Assembly: GCA_027295475.1 (NCBI GenBank)
Contig: JAPUKV010000007.1
Span: 1 to 27,763 of the forward strand
Source of the DNA: Pseudomonadota bacterium
Lineage (GTDB): Bacteria > Pseudomonadota > Gammaproteobacteria > Woeseiales > Woeseiaceae
Length of the DNA stretch: 27,763 bases
Reading direction: 5' to 3'
Of this stretch, positions 19,174-26,350 are shown piece after piece; within the stretch, counting starts at the first letter, position 1; each line of letters opens with the position of its first letter. The position numbers and the translations under genes were made by a program. The notes beneath the pieces are model-generated. The model did no database searches. It saw only the letters and a program-made list of their open reading frames with translations, and was not told the DNA's origin.

Positions 19174-19872
19174 TTGAGTAACCCAAAGTATGCGGACCGT
19201 CTTCCTGACGAGCTGCCGGCCGATCCAATGCATTGGGCCGACGCCTGGATCAAGGAAGCGACGGCGAGCGAGATACAGCGGAATCCGAATTCCATGACTT
19301 TGGTCACCGTAGATGCCGACGCCAATCCGTCTGCGCGCGTCGTGCTCTGCAAGGAATTTGTGCCAGATCCCGGCTACCTTGTCTTCTACACCAATTACAA
19401 CTCAAAAAAAGTGAAAGACCTGGAGCAAAGCGCCAAGGTCGCAGCGGTGCTTCACTGGGATGCGCTTGGCCGACAGATTCGCCTCGAGGGGCTTGCCGTT
19501 CGTTCTCCGGAAGCAGAAAGTGACGCTTACTTCGCAAGCCGCGACTGGGGCAGCCAACTCGGCGCATGGGGTAGTGACCAAAGCGAGGTGCTGGCATCAC
19601 GCGAGGATTTGATTGCGCAACTAAGAGACCGGGCCGCACGACTTGGCTTGTCGCTGTCTGATGATCTGCTGTCGCTCAGAGGTACAGAGCAGCCAACGAT
19701 CGAGCGCCCGCCACACTGGGGCGGTATCCGTTTTTGGGCATCGGCGATCGAGCTATGGATTGAAGGCAAGCACAGAATTCATGACCGTGGCACGTGGAAA
19801 CGGGAACTCGTCAGGGCGTCCGAACACAAGTTCAATGTGACCCCCTGGGTCGGCACGCGCCTGCAACCCTGA
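19174..19872 (+). CDS. pdxH: Pyridoxine/pyridoxamine 5'-phosphate oxidase
   Basis: PdxH oxidises pyridoxine- or pyridoxamine-5'-phosphate to pyridoxal-5'-phosphate with FMN and oxygen, in the cytoplasm. The 232-residue product has the split-barrel flavin fold. Typical blocks are ADPMHWADAWIKEA, SARVVLCKEF, the FMN-binding YTNYNSKKVKDLE, the HWDALGRQIRLEG strand, SRDWGSQLGAW, and the C-terminal PPHWGGIRF and lysine/arginine-rich region. The TTG start at 19174 follows a GGGAG Shine-Dalgarno. The family HWxxLxRQVRIEG sequence appears with D instead of the usual P/E, which is unremarkable. A small CPXCG zinc-ribbon gene begins 13 bp after the stop. Confidence 0.95.
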   Translation: MSNPKYADRLPDELPADPMHWADAWIKEATASEIQRNPNSMTLVTVDADANPSARVVLCKEFVPDPGYLVFYTNYNSKKVKDLEQSAKVAAVLHWDALGRQIRLEGLAVRSPEAESDAYFASRDWGSQLGAWGSDQSEVLASREDLIAQLRDRAARLGLSLSDDLLSLRGTEQPTIERPPHWGGIRFWASAIELWIEGKHRIHDRGTWKRELVRASEHKFNVTPWVGTRLQP

Positions 19873-19885
19873 ATTGCGCAAACTC

Positions 19886-20077
19886 ATGACTACCTGGCTT
19901 CCGGAATGCACGATCAAATGCCCATATTGTGCAGAGTTAATGAGTATCGTTCTCGATCTGTCGGCCGGCGCACAGACGTACATTGAAGACTGCCAGATTT
20001 GCTGTCAGCCCATGCAGATCGGTTTCGACGTTAGCGACGCAGAACTCCTGGATTTGAGGATTGAACGTAGTGGCTGA
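19886..20077 (+). CDS. CPXCG-motif cysteine-rich small protein
   Basis: This 63-residue protein has one CPYC and one CQICC cluster, the pattern of the uncharacterised CPXCG family of small zinc-ribbon proteins. SAGAQTYIEDCQICCQPMQI is close to the family consensus. ATG 19886 is favoured; a TTG at 19874 would add four residues (MRKL). Zinc binding is inferred from the cysteine spacing. It follows pdxH by 13 bp, and its last 8 nt (GTGGCTGA) overlap the probable GTG start of the propeller/amidohydrolase gene, implying translational coupling. Function is unknown. Confidence 0.85.
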   Translation: MTTWLPECTIKCPYCAELMSIVLDLSAGAQTYIEDCQICCQPMQIGFDVSDAELLDLRIERSG

Positions 20078-22055
20078 TTTTTTAGTCTGCCGAAACTGGC
20101 GAAGCCTGCTGTTGCTGATCGTTTGCGCTGCACCTGCCGAGGCGGAGATGGTTTTGTCGCAAGGCACCAATCTCGCCGCGGACGTCTCTGCCTTCGACGG
20201 CCGCCTGGCCATCGACCTGCTTGGTAGTATCTGGATTGTGCCGGCCGACGGCGGTCAGGCGAAGATCTTGAGCGACAACCTGCTGCCGGCCGCCCGCCCG
20301 CGTTGGTCCCCGGACGGGGGCCAGATCCTGTATCAGACCCAAAGTGCCGGCAAGAGCAAGATCTGGGCAATCGACCTGGACGGCGCAAAGTCATCAAAGA
20401 TCAGTGGCGCAATGTATTTCGATCAGCACCCGGAGTGGCATCCGGACGGAGAAAGGATCGTATTTTCCTCGGCCAGGGGAACAAGTGGCTTCGATATCTG
20501 GGAAACCGACCTCCCGACCGGCCTAAGCTGGAGGATTTCGAACCACCCCGGAGATGAAACAGAGCCGGTCTGGTCGGCCGACGGCCGGCACCTGGCCTAC
20601 ATCCGGCGATACGACAATCATTGGTCGCTGGTGCTGCGGCGCCATGGTCATCCGGCGAATGAAATTGTGGTCTCGACCGATCCCTTGTCGGCGCCATCGT
20701 GGCGGCCGGATGGGAGCATCCTCACGTTCATTCGGCAAACCGGCAGCGACCTGTCTAACGAGATGGCGATTCGCTCCGACCCACAGCTCGACAGACATTA
20801 CGCATCAGGAGAAGACTTTTTCGCCTCTCCGGTCAGCTGGCTCGACAGAAAACGGCTTTTTTATACCTCCGATGGCGTCATCAAAACACGTGACTTTGAC
20901 GACCGGCAGGCGACGTCTGTCGTATTTTATGCGGCCGTTGGGCAACCCGACTCACGGCCTGGCAGACGAGCCAAGAAAAATGAGTTGCCGCTCATGAATC
21001 CACCGAGCGCGAAACTGGTCATTCGCGCGGCCCGCCTCTTCGACGGAACAGGCAGTGAATACAGGCACGACGTTGATGTGCTCATCGACGGGCCTCGTAT
21101 CGCGGCATTGACAGCCCGCCGCGAATGGCCCGATGCAACCGTGCTCGACCTCGGCAATGTGACGATACTCCCGGGTTTTATCGACAGTTACTCATCTCTT
21201 TCTTCCCGAGATCAGAAAAGCCATGGGGCTGAGTTACTCAGTTACGGCGTGACAACACTGATCACGAGTGATTACCGACCGAATTACGATCCTCTGTTGT
21301 GGGAAGGCGAAGAGACTCCGGGACCGAGATTATTGTGGGCGGGCGATATTGCGCAAAGTAAACCTGATGACGACAAGGACTTTCAGTTTGTGACGATTCC
21401 GTCCTCGGGTCTGACGGACGCCGACCGGCGCTCCGCTGTCTCCGAGTGGCAGGCACAAGGTATCCCGGTGCTCGCCGAAAACTGGAGAGTCGGTCTTAGC
21501 GTGGGGGCAGACCTGCTGCTCGGCACGGACGCCCTGCCAACCTCGCCCAAGGGTAATCGCTATCAGGACATTCCGGCTGCGGCCGGCACTATCGCACTCG
21601 TGTCCGGGCTTGCCGATGCGGGCACGCCTGGCCTTGCCGCTCTATTTCACTCGCGACAGGCCAAGCTCTTACAGGAACCCAAATCAGCCCTGCGGCGCTT
21701 TTCGTCAATCCCCAACATCGCTGGCTCTGCCTCGACGATCATGCTGGGCAGCAAACCGAGCGGCCTGCCGCCCGGACTTGCGCTCCACGCGGAGCTGCGG
21801 GCACTCGCCGCTGCCGGCTTGCGCGGCGACGAGGTATTGCGGGCCACGGGCGCCAACCCGGCCGCCGTCCTGGGACTCGAGAACCAGATCGGGCGGATTG
21901 CCGAGGGGGCCCTCGCAGATATGGTGCTGGTGACGGGTGACCCGTTAGCCAGGGTCGCGGACGCGCTGAACATCGTGGCCGTGATCAGAAACGGTCGTTT
22001 CTACAGCCTGGTAAGCCTTCTGGAGCGAGCCCGCGACGTATCGCACGTCGAATAA
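20070..22055 (+). CDS. Exported TolB-like propeller fused to a degenerate amidohydrolase-like domain
   Basis: The 661-residue protein has a signal peptide (residues 1-25, NWRSLLLLIVCAAPAEAE). A TolB/WD40-like propeller at ~30-315 shows four W-[SRHA]-[PA]-DG repeats (RWSPDGG, EWHPDGE, VWSADGR, SWRPDGS). An amidohydrolase-like domain at ~320-655 includes the typical start (KLVIRAARLFDGTG), LPGFID and the C-terminal GALADMVLVTGDPL segment. Key metal ligands are missing: the HxH after PGFID is S-Y-S (373-375), and the late GTD/GSD aspartate before the LHAEL block is GSK (K562). It is also much shorter than the ~1000-residue propeller-amidohydrolases I know. GTG 20070 is chosen over TTG 20061 because GAGG at 20055-20058 is spaced for it. 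It would act in the envelope, perhaps as a binding protein rather than an enzyme. Confidence 0.85.
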   Translation: MADFLVCRNWRSLLLLIVCAAPAEAEMVLSQGTNLAADVSAFDGRLAIDLLGSIWIVPADGGQAKILSDNLLPAARPRWSPDGGQILYQTQSAGKSKIWAIDLDGAKSSKISGAMYFDQHPEWHPDGERIVFSSARGTSGFDIWETDLPTGLSWRISNHPGDETEPVWSADGRHLAYIRRYDNHWSLVLRRHGHPANEIVVSTDPLSAPSWRPDGSILTFIRQTGSDLSNEMAIRSDPQLDRHYASGEDFFASPVSWLDRKRLFYTSDGVIKTRDFDDRQATSVVFYAAVGQPDSRPGRRAKKNELPLMNPPSAKLVIRAARLFDGTGSEYRHDVDVLIDGPRIAALTARREWPDATVLDLGNVTILPGFIDSYSSLSSRDQKSHGAELLSYGVTTLITSDYRPNYDPLLWEGEETPGPRLLWAGDIAQSKPDDDKDFQFVTIPSSGLTDADRRSAVSEWQAQGIPVLAENWRVGLSVGADLLLGTDALPTSPKGNRYQDIPAAAGTIALVSGLADAGTPGLAALFHSRQAKLLQEPKSALRRFSSIPNIAGSASTIMLGSKPSGLPPGLALHAELRALAAAGLRGDEVLRATGANPAAVLGLENQIGRIAEGALADMVLVTGDPLARVADALNIVAVIRNGRFYSLVSLLERARDVSHVE

Positions 22056-22257
22056 TTTGACAAACCGCGCAGTCTGGAAGACCTGTATTCCTTCAGATGC
22101 CGAATAAGACATAAGATCGTCAAATCCCGCGCAATGAAAATAGCTCTGGCAAAGGACTCGCCGGGAAAATGACCGATAATTCAGTTAGTTATAACTTGTT
22201 GTTTTTCAACCAAAAAATGTGCGGCTGCAGCATTCCGTCGACATTCTTTACAACCAG

Positions 22258-22270
22258 TATCAGAATCTTA
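22258..22270 (+). promoter_or_regulatory. Predicted IHF binding site upstream of the sigma54 promoter
   Basis: TATCAGAATCTTA matches the IHF consensus WATCARNNNNTTR at every defined position. It is centred about 90 bp upstream of the predicted start of transcription, the usual place for IHF to bend DNA between an enhancer-bound activator and sigma54 polymerase. Farther upstream, a perfect palindrome AGTTATAACT (22187-22196, about -160) could be an activator site. Confidence 0.5.
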
Positions 22271-22326
22271 AGGGACTCTTTCCGGGAATCCTTATAAGCT
22301 ACTGAATTGTATTAATTTACGGTCTG

Positions 22327-22344
22327 TTGGCATGGGACTTGCTT
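22327..22344 (+). promoter_or_regulatory. Sigma54 (-24/-12) promoter
   Basis: TTGGCATGGGACTTGCTT has the diagnostic GG (22329-22330) and GC (22341-22342) separated by 10 bp, and matches the consensus TGGCAYG-N4-TTGCW apart from minor positions. The predicted start of transcription is ~22354. No coding sequence follows before the terminator at 22527-22557. Such promoters need an enhancer-binding activator; none is encoded in the window. Confidence 0.8.
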
Positions 22345-22353
22345 TTATTATGA

Positions 22354-22560
22354 TGCCCAAGCGAAGTGTAACTGGACTCGGAAACCGGAAAATCGATACA
22401 AACAGGATTTAGACGCCAGAAGAATAATAATTACAACAACAATAAGATCCAGATCCAATAATAATAATAAGTCTGTATCTGGTTACCGAATTCACAGTTA
22501 CCTCTTTAATAATAAAAAGAGTCATTAGCCCCGCTGCTTCCAGCCGCGGGGCTTTTTATT
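22354..22560 (+). ncRNA. Predicted sigma54-dependent Hfq/Crc-decoy-like small RNA (CrcZ-like)
   Basis: A ~205-nt transcription unit is bounded by the sigma54 promoter and the intrinsic terminator. It has no usable ORF; stops are frequent in all three frames. It contains three tracts of A-R-N triplets, the signature bound by the distal face of Hfq. The first at 22423-22446 has three, then four more after one interruption, including AACAACAATAAG. The second at 22457-22471 has five (AATAATAATAATAAG). The third at 22508-22522 has five. Tract 2 lies in the loop of a hairpin with CCAGAT (22449-22454) paired to ATCTGG (22477-22482). Tract 3 lies in the loop of CTCTTT (22502-22507) paired to AAAGAG (22516-22521). 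In Pseudomonas, CrcZ/CrcY RNAs are sigma54-dependent and sequester Hfq with Crc through such CA/A-rich motifs. The role here is inferred by architecture, not by sequence homology. Confidence 0.6.
22527..22557 (+). terminator. Intrinsic terminator of the sigma54 transcript
   Basis: AGCCCCGC (22527-22534) pairs perfectly with GCGGGGCT (22546-22553) around an 11-nt loop, followed by a run of five T (22553-22557) and ATT. It is a strong plus-strand Rho-independent terminator. It separates the small RNA from the downstream methyltransferase gene. Confidence 0.9.
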
Positions 22561-22644
22561 GCAGCCCTGTTTCTGGCGAACCTGGCACTTTGTTATGGGG
22601 GGCGAGTCTATAGTCGCCATCATGCCGCAAATACTGGAAATCCC

Positions 22645-23445
22645 ATCTATCTAAGAATTTTTCCAATCGCTTTTCTTCTTGCTCTGACAGCTTGCAAGCA
22701 GCAACCGGAGCAGGCAGCAGCAGAAAGTGAGCCGGCGTCCGCATCAAAGACGGCAGCAAGCTCCATTTACCAGGACGCCGTCGCCCATCCCAATCGCCGC
22801 AGCGCAGACCATGACCGCGATGCCGGTAGGCAACCAGCCGAGGTCCTGGCATTTTTCGGCATCGAGCCCGGCATGACTGTCCTCGATCTGTTTTCTGGCG
22901 GGGGGTACTACAGCGAGCTGATCTCGATCGTCGTTGGCCCGGAAGGCAAGGTCGTAGCGCATAGCAATGCGGCATACCTGGGTTTTGTCGGCGATGAATT
23001 TGAAGAACGTTACGCCGATGGCCGCCTCGCCAATGTCGAGGTGTTAATGGCCGAGAACAACGAACTCGAATTACCGGGCGAGGAATTTGACGCCGTTACT
23101 CTGATGCTGACGTACCACGATTTTTTCTATGTAGACGCGGAAAATAGCTGGCCGAAAATCGACGGGCCCAGGCTGCTTGCGGAAATCTACAAGGGCATGA
23201 AGCCCGGTGCCGTACTGGGTGTGGTCGATCACTTCGCCGAGGCCGGATCGCCTCGTGAAACCGGAAACTCGGTGCATCGTATCGATCCCGGCATTGTCAT
23301 TTCGGAACTTGAGATAGCCGGCTTTGTGCTCGACGGCACGAGCGACGTCTTACGCAACATGGACGACGATTACAGCAAATCCGTTTTCGATCCGAAGCTA
23401 CGTGGCAAAACGGACCGGTTCGTCCTTCGCTTTCGTAAACCGTAA
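22645..23445 (+). CDS. Lipoprotein-type class I SAM-dependent methyltransferase, apparent ATC start
   Basis: From ATC 22645 the 266-residue product begins MYLRIFPIAFLLALTAC, a lipoprotein signal peptide with lipobox LTAC (Cys17) and a Gln/Glu/Ala-rich linker. The methyltransferase domain (~50-262) shows the SAM-binding motif VLDLFSGGGYYSELI (79-93), LMLTYHDFFYVDAE, and a C-terminal FVLDGTSDVL/RFVLRFRKP pair of strands. It resembles the predicted exported methyltransferases of COG4798. The first ATG in frame (22873) lies inside the SAM motif. Upstream the frame is open to 22516 and holds no ATG, GTG or TTG. GGAAA at 22634-22638 sits 6 nt before the ATC. SAM is not normally available in the periplasm, so activity or localisation is uncertain. 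Product family is confident; start and export are inferred. Confidence 0.82.
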   Translation: MYLRIFPIAFLLALTACKQQPEQAAAESEPASASKTAASSIYQDAVAHPNRRSADHDRDAGRQPAEVLAFFGIEPGMTVLDLFSGGGYYSELISIVVGPEGKVVAHSNAAYLGFVGDEFEERYADGRLANVEVLMAENNELELPGEEFDAVTLMLTYHDFFYVDAENSWPKIDGPRLLAEIYKGMKPGAVLGVVDHFAEAGSPRETGNSVHRIDPGIVISELEIAGFVLDGTSDVLRNMDDDYSKSVFDPKLRGKTDRFVLRFRKP

Positions 23446-23535
23446 TAGGAGCGGCGATACTTCGATTATTAATTCCATAGATCCACCCGCGGCAGTAGAC
23501 TCACCTATCGATATTTATCCCGGAGTCGGCTTGGC

Positions 23536-23796
23536 ATGAAACGCCTCATTACGACCGCAGTTGCGGCAACGCTCTTGATACTCGGCTGCAACGGCGAGAC
23601 ACCCAGGAATTACGACGAGTTTGACATCAGCACGCTCCAGCGGCTGATGGAGCGCGGCGACCTCACCGCAACGGGGTTGGTCGAGTATTACCTGAACAAG
23701 ATCGATGCCACAGATCGCAATGGTCCCTCTCTCAACGCTATTATCGAGCGAACAGGCCGGCATGGTGCGCCGTCCGTCGCCGCTCGAGTAGCCTGA
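23536..23796 (+). pseudogene. Truncated amidase (amidase-signature family) remnant
   Basis: The 86-residue frame begins with a lipoprotein-like signal (MKRLITTAVAATLLILGCNG). It continues with FDISTLQRLMERGDLTATGLVEYYLNKIDATDRNGPSLNAIIE, the normal N-terminal helices of exported amidase-signature enzymes (GatA-like, usually ~480-560 residues). The similarity stops after LNAIIE near residue 69. The rest (RTGRHGAPSVAARVA) is unrelated, and no amidase sequence is found in the other frames before the next gene at 23888. The Ser-cisSer-Lys catalytic region is therefore absent. This looks like a deletion remnant; a functional short peptide is a less likely alternative. Confidence 0.7.
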
Positions 23797-23887
23797 CTCC
23801 CATCACAAAACTCAGACGTATCAAAAGCTTTTCCCGCGATCTGGGAACTGGTCGCTGTATTGTCTGTGCAGCCAACGCTTAAATCGC

Positions 23888-24661
23888 ATGATGTTCAAGG
23901 CATTCCGCGTAACGTTGCTGCTCCTGATCCTGTTCTTTGTAGCCGTCAGCACCTGGTTGACGGAAGCGAGGAGCACCGACTGGAACAACAGTCTATGGGT
24001 AAAAATTTATCCGATAAACGGTGACGGGAGCACGGAAAGTGCACGCTACATTGAGACAGTCACTGTCGACAGCTTCAAGAGTATTGAAACATTTATTGCT
24101 CGTGAGACTGCGAAGTACGGACATACCCTCGCCCGACCTGTACGAGTCGAACTGGGTACGCCGATCAAGGAACAACCACCTACACCGGGCTCGACACCGG
24201 GCACCATCGACGTCATGTTGTGGAGCCTGAAGATGCGATGGTGGGCCAACCGGGTTGCCAGTGACCAGGACGATCCGGCACCGGATGTTCGTGTCTTTGT
24301 CCGTTATCATGCGCCGCGCTCCGACTTCGTGCTCGAGAATTCAGTCGGCATACAAAAGGGAATGGTCGGTGTCGTCAACGCGTTTGCCGGGCAGCGCCAG
24401 GCCGGGACGAACAACGTAGTTATCGCGCATGAGTTTTTGCACACACTCGGCGCCACGGACAAGTACAATCCCGCGAACGGGCAGCCCGACATTCCGGCAG
24501 GCATTGCCGAGCCGGATCGAAAGCCACGGTTTCCACAGCGTTTCGCAGAAATAATGGGTGGAAGGATCGCAATTTCAGAGTCTGACGCGATGGTTCCCAA
24601 GAGCCTCAAGTACGTCGTCATCGGCGCCGACACGGCACGCGAAATTCGCCTCCAGGAATAG
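23888..24661 (+). CDS. Membrane-anchored metzincin-like zinc protease candidate
   Basis: The 257-residue protein has an N-terminal hydrophobic segment (~7-24, VTLLLLILFFVAVSTWL) acting as a signal anchor or uncleaved signal peptide. The catalytic candidate is HEFLHTLGATD at 181-191, which fits HExxHxxGxxD: two His ligands, the general-base Glu182, and Asp191 as third ligand, as in snapalysin-type metzincins. About 40 residues later, FAEIMGGRI could be the Met-turn. The region ~30-110 contains VKIYPINGDGS and predicted strands. The C-terminus is a short helix/strand tail. I know of no characterised homologue. It would act outside the inner membrane; the substrate is unknown. It lies after the amidase remnant and 88 bp before the ABC ATPase gene. 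Confidence 0.78.
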   Translation: MMFKAFRVTLLLLILFFVAVSTWLTEARSTDWNNSLWVKIYPINGDGSTESARYIETVTVDSFKSIETFIARETAKYGHTLARPVRVELGTPIKEQPPTPGSTPGTIDVMLWSLKMRWWANRVASDQDDPAPDVRVFVRYHAPRSDFVLENSVGIQKGMVGVVNAFAGQRQAGTNNVVIAHEFLHTLGATDKYNPANGQPDIPAGIAEPDRKPRFPQRFAEIMGGRIAISESDAMVPKSLKYVVIGADTAREIRLQE

Positions 24662-24749
24662 ATGTCACATGCCGCGCGGGAACCCGGGCGCCGCAACATT
24701 ATTCCAGTGGGTGCTTTTTCCGCTGGCAAAGCTAAGCTAGTCTGCCTGT

Positions 24750-25541
24750 ATGAGCGGGAATTCACAGTCTGCACTTGCCTGCCGTGACCTGACGGTCACG
24801 GTGCCCGGCCGCACGCTCGTGGAGAACCTTGAGATGGCTCTCGTCAGCGGCGAATTCCTTGCCGTACTCGGGCAAAACGGCGCCGGGAAATCTCTGACAT
24901 TGCACACGTTTGCCGGTCTGCGTGCAGCTGACCACGGCGAGGTGCTGTTGCTCGGCGCGTCCCTGGCTTCAACGAGGCGCCAGGACATCGCCAAGAACCT
25001 GGCGCTGCTGCCGCAATATACCGAGGATGTCTTCCCGGCAACGGTTCTCGACACCGTGCTGATAGGGCGACACCCGCATATTGGACGGCTGCAATGGGAA
25101 TCGGAAGAGGACAGGCGTATCGCGCAACAAGCCCTGCACCAGATGGACCTGGGAGATATTCTGCACCGCGATGTCGGCACTTTGTCGGGTGGCGAGAGGC
25201 GCCGACTTGCAATTGCTCAAACGCTGACACAAACACCGGCAGTCTACTTGCTTGACGAACCGACAAATCACCTCGACCCCCAGCACCAGCTCGATGTGTT
25301 GCGAGTCTTTCGAAGGCAGGCAAAATGCGGAGCGACGATAATTGCCAGCCTGCACGATGTGAATCTCGCCGCCCGTTATGCGGACAAGTGCTTGCTATTG
25401 TTCGGCGATGGCCGTTGGGAACTCGGCCCTACAGAATCAGTGCTCTCCGAGGAGCGCCTGACGGATCTGTATGCCACGCCCATGGAGGCTGTCGACTGGC
25501 GGGATACCCGGCTCTTTGTCGCCACGGGAAACTCGCACTGA
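24750..25541 (+). CDS. FecE/BtuD-type ABC transporter ATP-binding protein
   Basis: The 263-residue ATPase energises a FecCD/BtuCD-type importer. Walker A is GQNGAGKS near residue 46, the Q-loop follows LLPQYTEDVFPATV, the ABC signature is LSGGERRRLAIAQTL, Walker B is VYLLDEPTNHLD, and the H-loop is SLHDVNLAARYAD. It has no adjacent permease or binding-protein gene; the likely partner permease is at 12340-13329 on the same strand. Together with the cobalamin riboswitch and btuB ~2 kb downstream, B12 uptake is the best guess, but heme or siderophore import is possible. No strong Shine-Dalgarno is seen before ATG 24750. It is convergent with the PhzF-like gene (17 bp). Confidence 0.92.
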   Translation: MSGNSQSALACRDLTVTVPGRTLVENLEMALVSGEFLAVLGQNGAGKSLTLHTFAGLRAADHGEVLLLGASLASTRRQDIAKNLALLPQYTEDVFPATVLDTVLIGRHPHIGRLQWESEEDRRIAQQALHQMDLGDILHRDVGTLSGGERRRLAIAQTLTQTPAVYLLDEPTNHLDPQHQLDVLRVFRRQAKCGATIIASLHDVNLAARYADKCLLLFGDGRWELGPTESVLSEERLTDLYATPMEAVDWRDTRLFVATGNSH

Positions 25542-25558
25542 ATGAGACGGACTGGCCA

Positions 25559-26350
25559 TCAGACTGACAATTGGCCTTCGAGATAAAATGCGGTGTGTCC
25601 GTGCAATAGCACACGGTCGTCCCGCAGTTCACATCCAATGTCGCCGCCGCGCCGTGAAATCTGTCTGGCATGCATTTTTTTCTTGTCCAGGCGTTTTGAC
25701 CAGTAGGGAGTCAAGACACAATGCGCGGCGCCGGTCACCGGATCCTCATTGATCCCGAGGCTCGGCGCGAAAAACCGTGACACGAAATCGACGCGGTCTC
25801 CGGGCGCCGTCACGATGATACTGTCGTCGGTCAGTGTGGCAATTTGGCGAAAGTCCGGCTTGAGCATCTGCACGCATTTCTCATCCGCGAGGGTCAGTAA
25901 ATAGAAGCCCTTTGCTCTGCAGCACTCACCGACCTCAGTTCCCAGCGCCTGTGCCAGGCCTGCCGGAATCGCAGCAGGCACGGGTGCGTTGGCGGGGAAA
26001 TCGAGAACGAAACCGTCCCCGTCGATATCGACGCTGAGCGGGCCGCTGGCCGACCGAAGCTCGATCGGCCACGACGCCGGCGAAAACTCCCGCTGAATGA
26101 CAGCTGCACTGGCGAGCGTCGCGTGACCGCAGAGTGGCACCTCGACATACGGCGTAAACCAACGGATGTGCCAACATGCGTCCGTATCGTCCAGCGCTAC
26201 GATAAAGGCGGTTTCGGAACAATTGTTTTCGGCAGCAATGTGCTGCATCAGTGAGTCTTCGAGCCACGAACTCAGCGGCACGACCGCGGCCGGATTGCCG
26301 GAAAAGATTCGCCTCGTAAATGCATCGATCTGATAAATACGCAGGTCCAT
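25559..26350 (-). CDS. PhzF-family isomerase-like protein
   Basis: The 263-residue cytoplasmic protein has the diaminopimelate-epimerase-like fold of the PhzF/YddE family. Family blocks are IDAFTRRIFSGNPAAVVPL at the N-terminus, NNCSETAFI with the catalytic Glu46, VPLCGHATLASAAV, and FFAPSLGINEDPVTGAAHCVL near the C-terminus. No other phenazine genes are present, so phenazine synthesis is not implied; most homologues have no known substrate. Its ATG overlaps the TGA stop of the upstream phosphatase gene by one base (ATGA arrangement at 26350), indicating translational coupling. Confidence 0.92.
   Translation of the reverse strand: MDLRIYQIDAFTRRIFSGNPAAVVPLSSWLEDSLMQHIAAENNCSETAFIVALDDTDACWHIRWFTPYVEVPLCGHATLASAAVIQREFSPASWPIELRSASGPLSVDIDGDGFVLDFPANAPVPAAIPAGLAQALGTEVGECCRAKGFYLLTLADEKCVQMLKPDFRQIATLTDDSIIVTAPGDRVDFVSRFFAPSLGINEDPVTGAAHCVLTPYWSKRLDKKKMHARQISRRGGDIGCELRDDRVLLHGHTAFYLEGQLSV

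Noticed and set aside
22034..22050. Stem-loop CGACGT/ACGTCG at the end of the propeller gene as a terminator
   Set aside because: Short stem inside the coding end and no real T-run.
22400..22525. AAT-rich stretch as a simple microsatellite
   Set aside because: The triplets are split into three tracts, two sit in hairpin loops, and they lie between a sigma54 promoter and a terminator, so a bare repeat explanation is less satisfying.
22601..22618. Inverted repeat GGCGA/TCGCC before the methyltransferase as an operator
   Set aside because: Only 5 bp arms with mismatched centre; could be chance in GC-rich sequence.
22595..22654. Short frame starting at ATG 22595 (or 22622)
   Set aside because: It encodes 19 residues or fewer with no motif; kept only as a possible frameshifted start of the methyltransferase gene.
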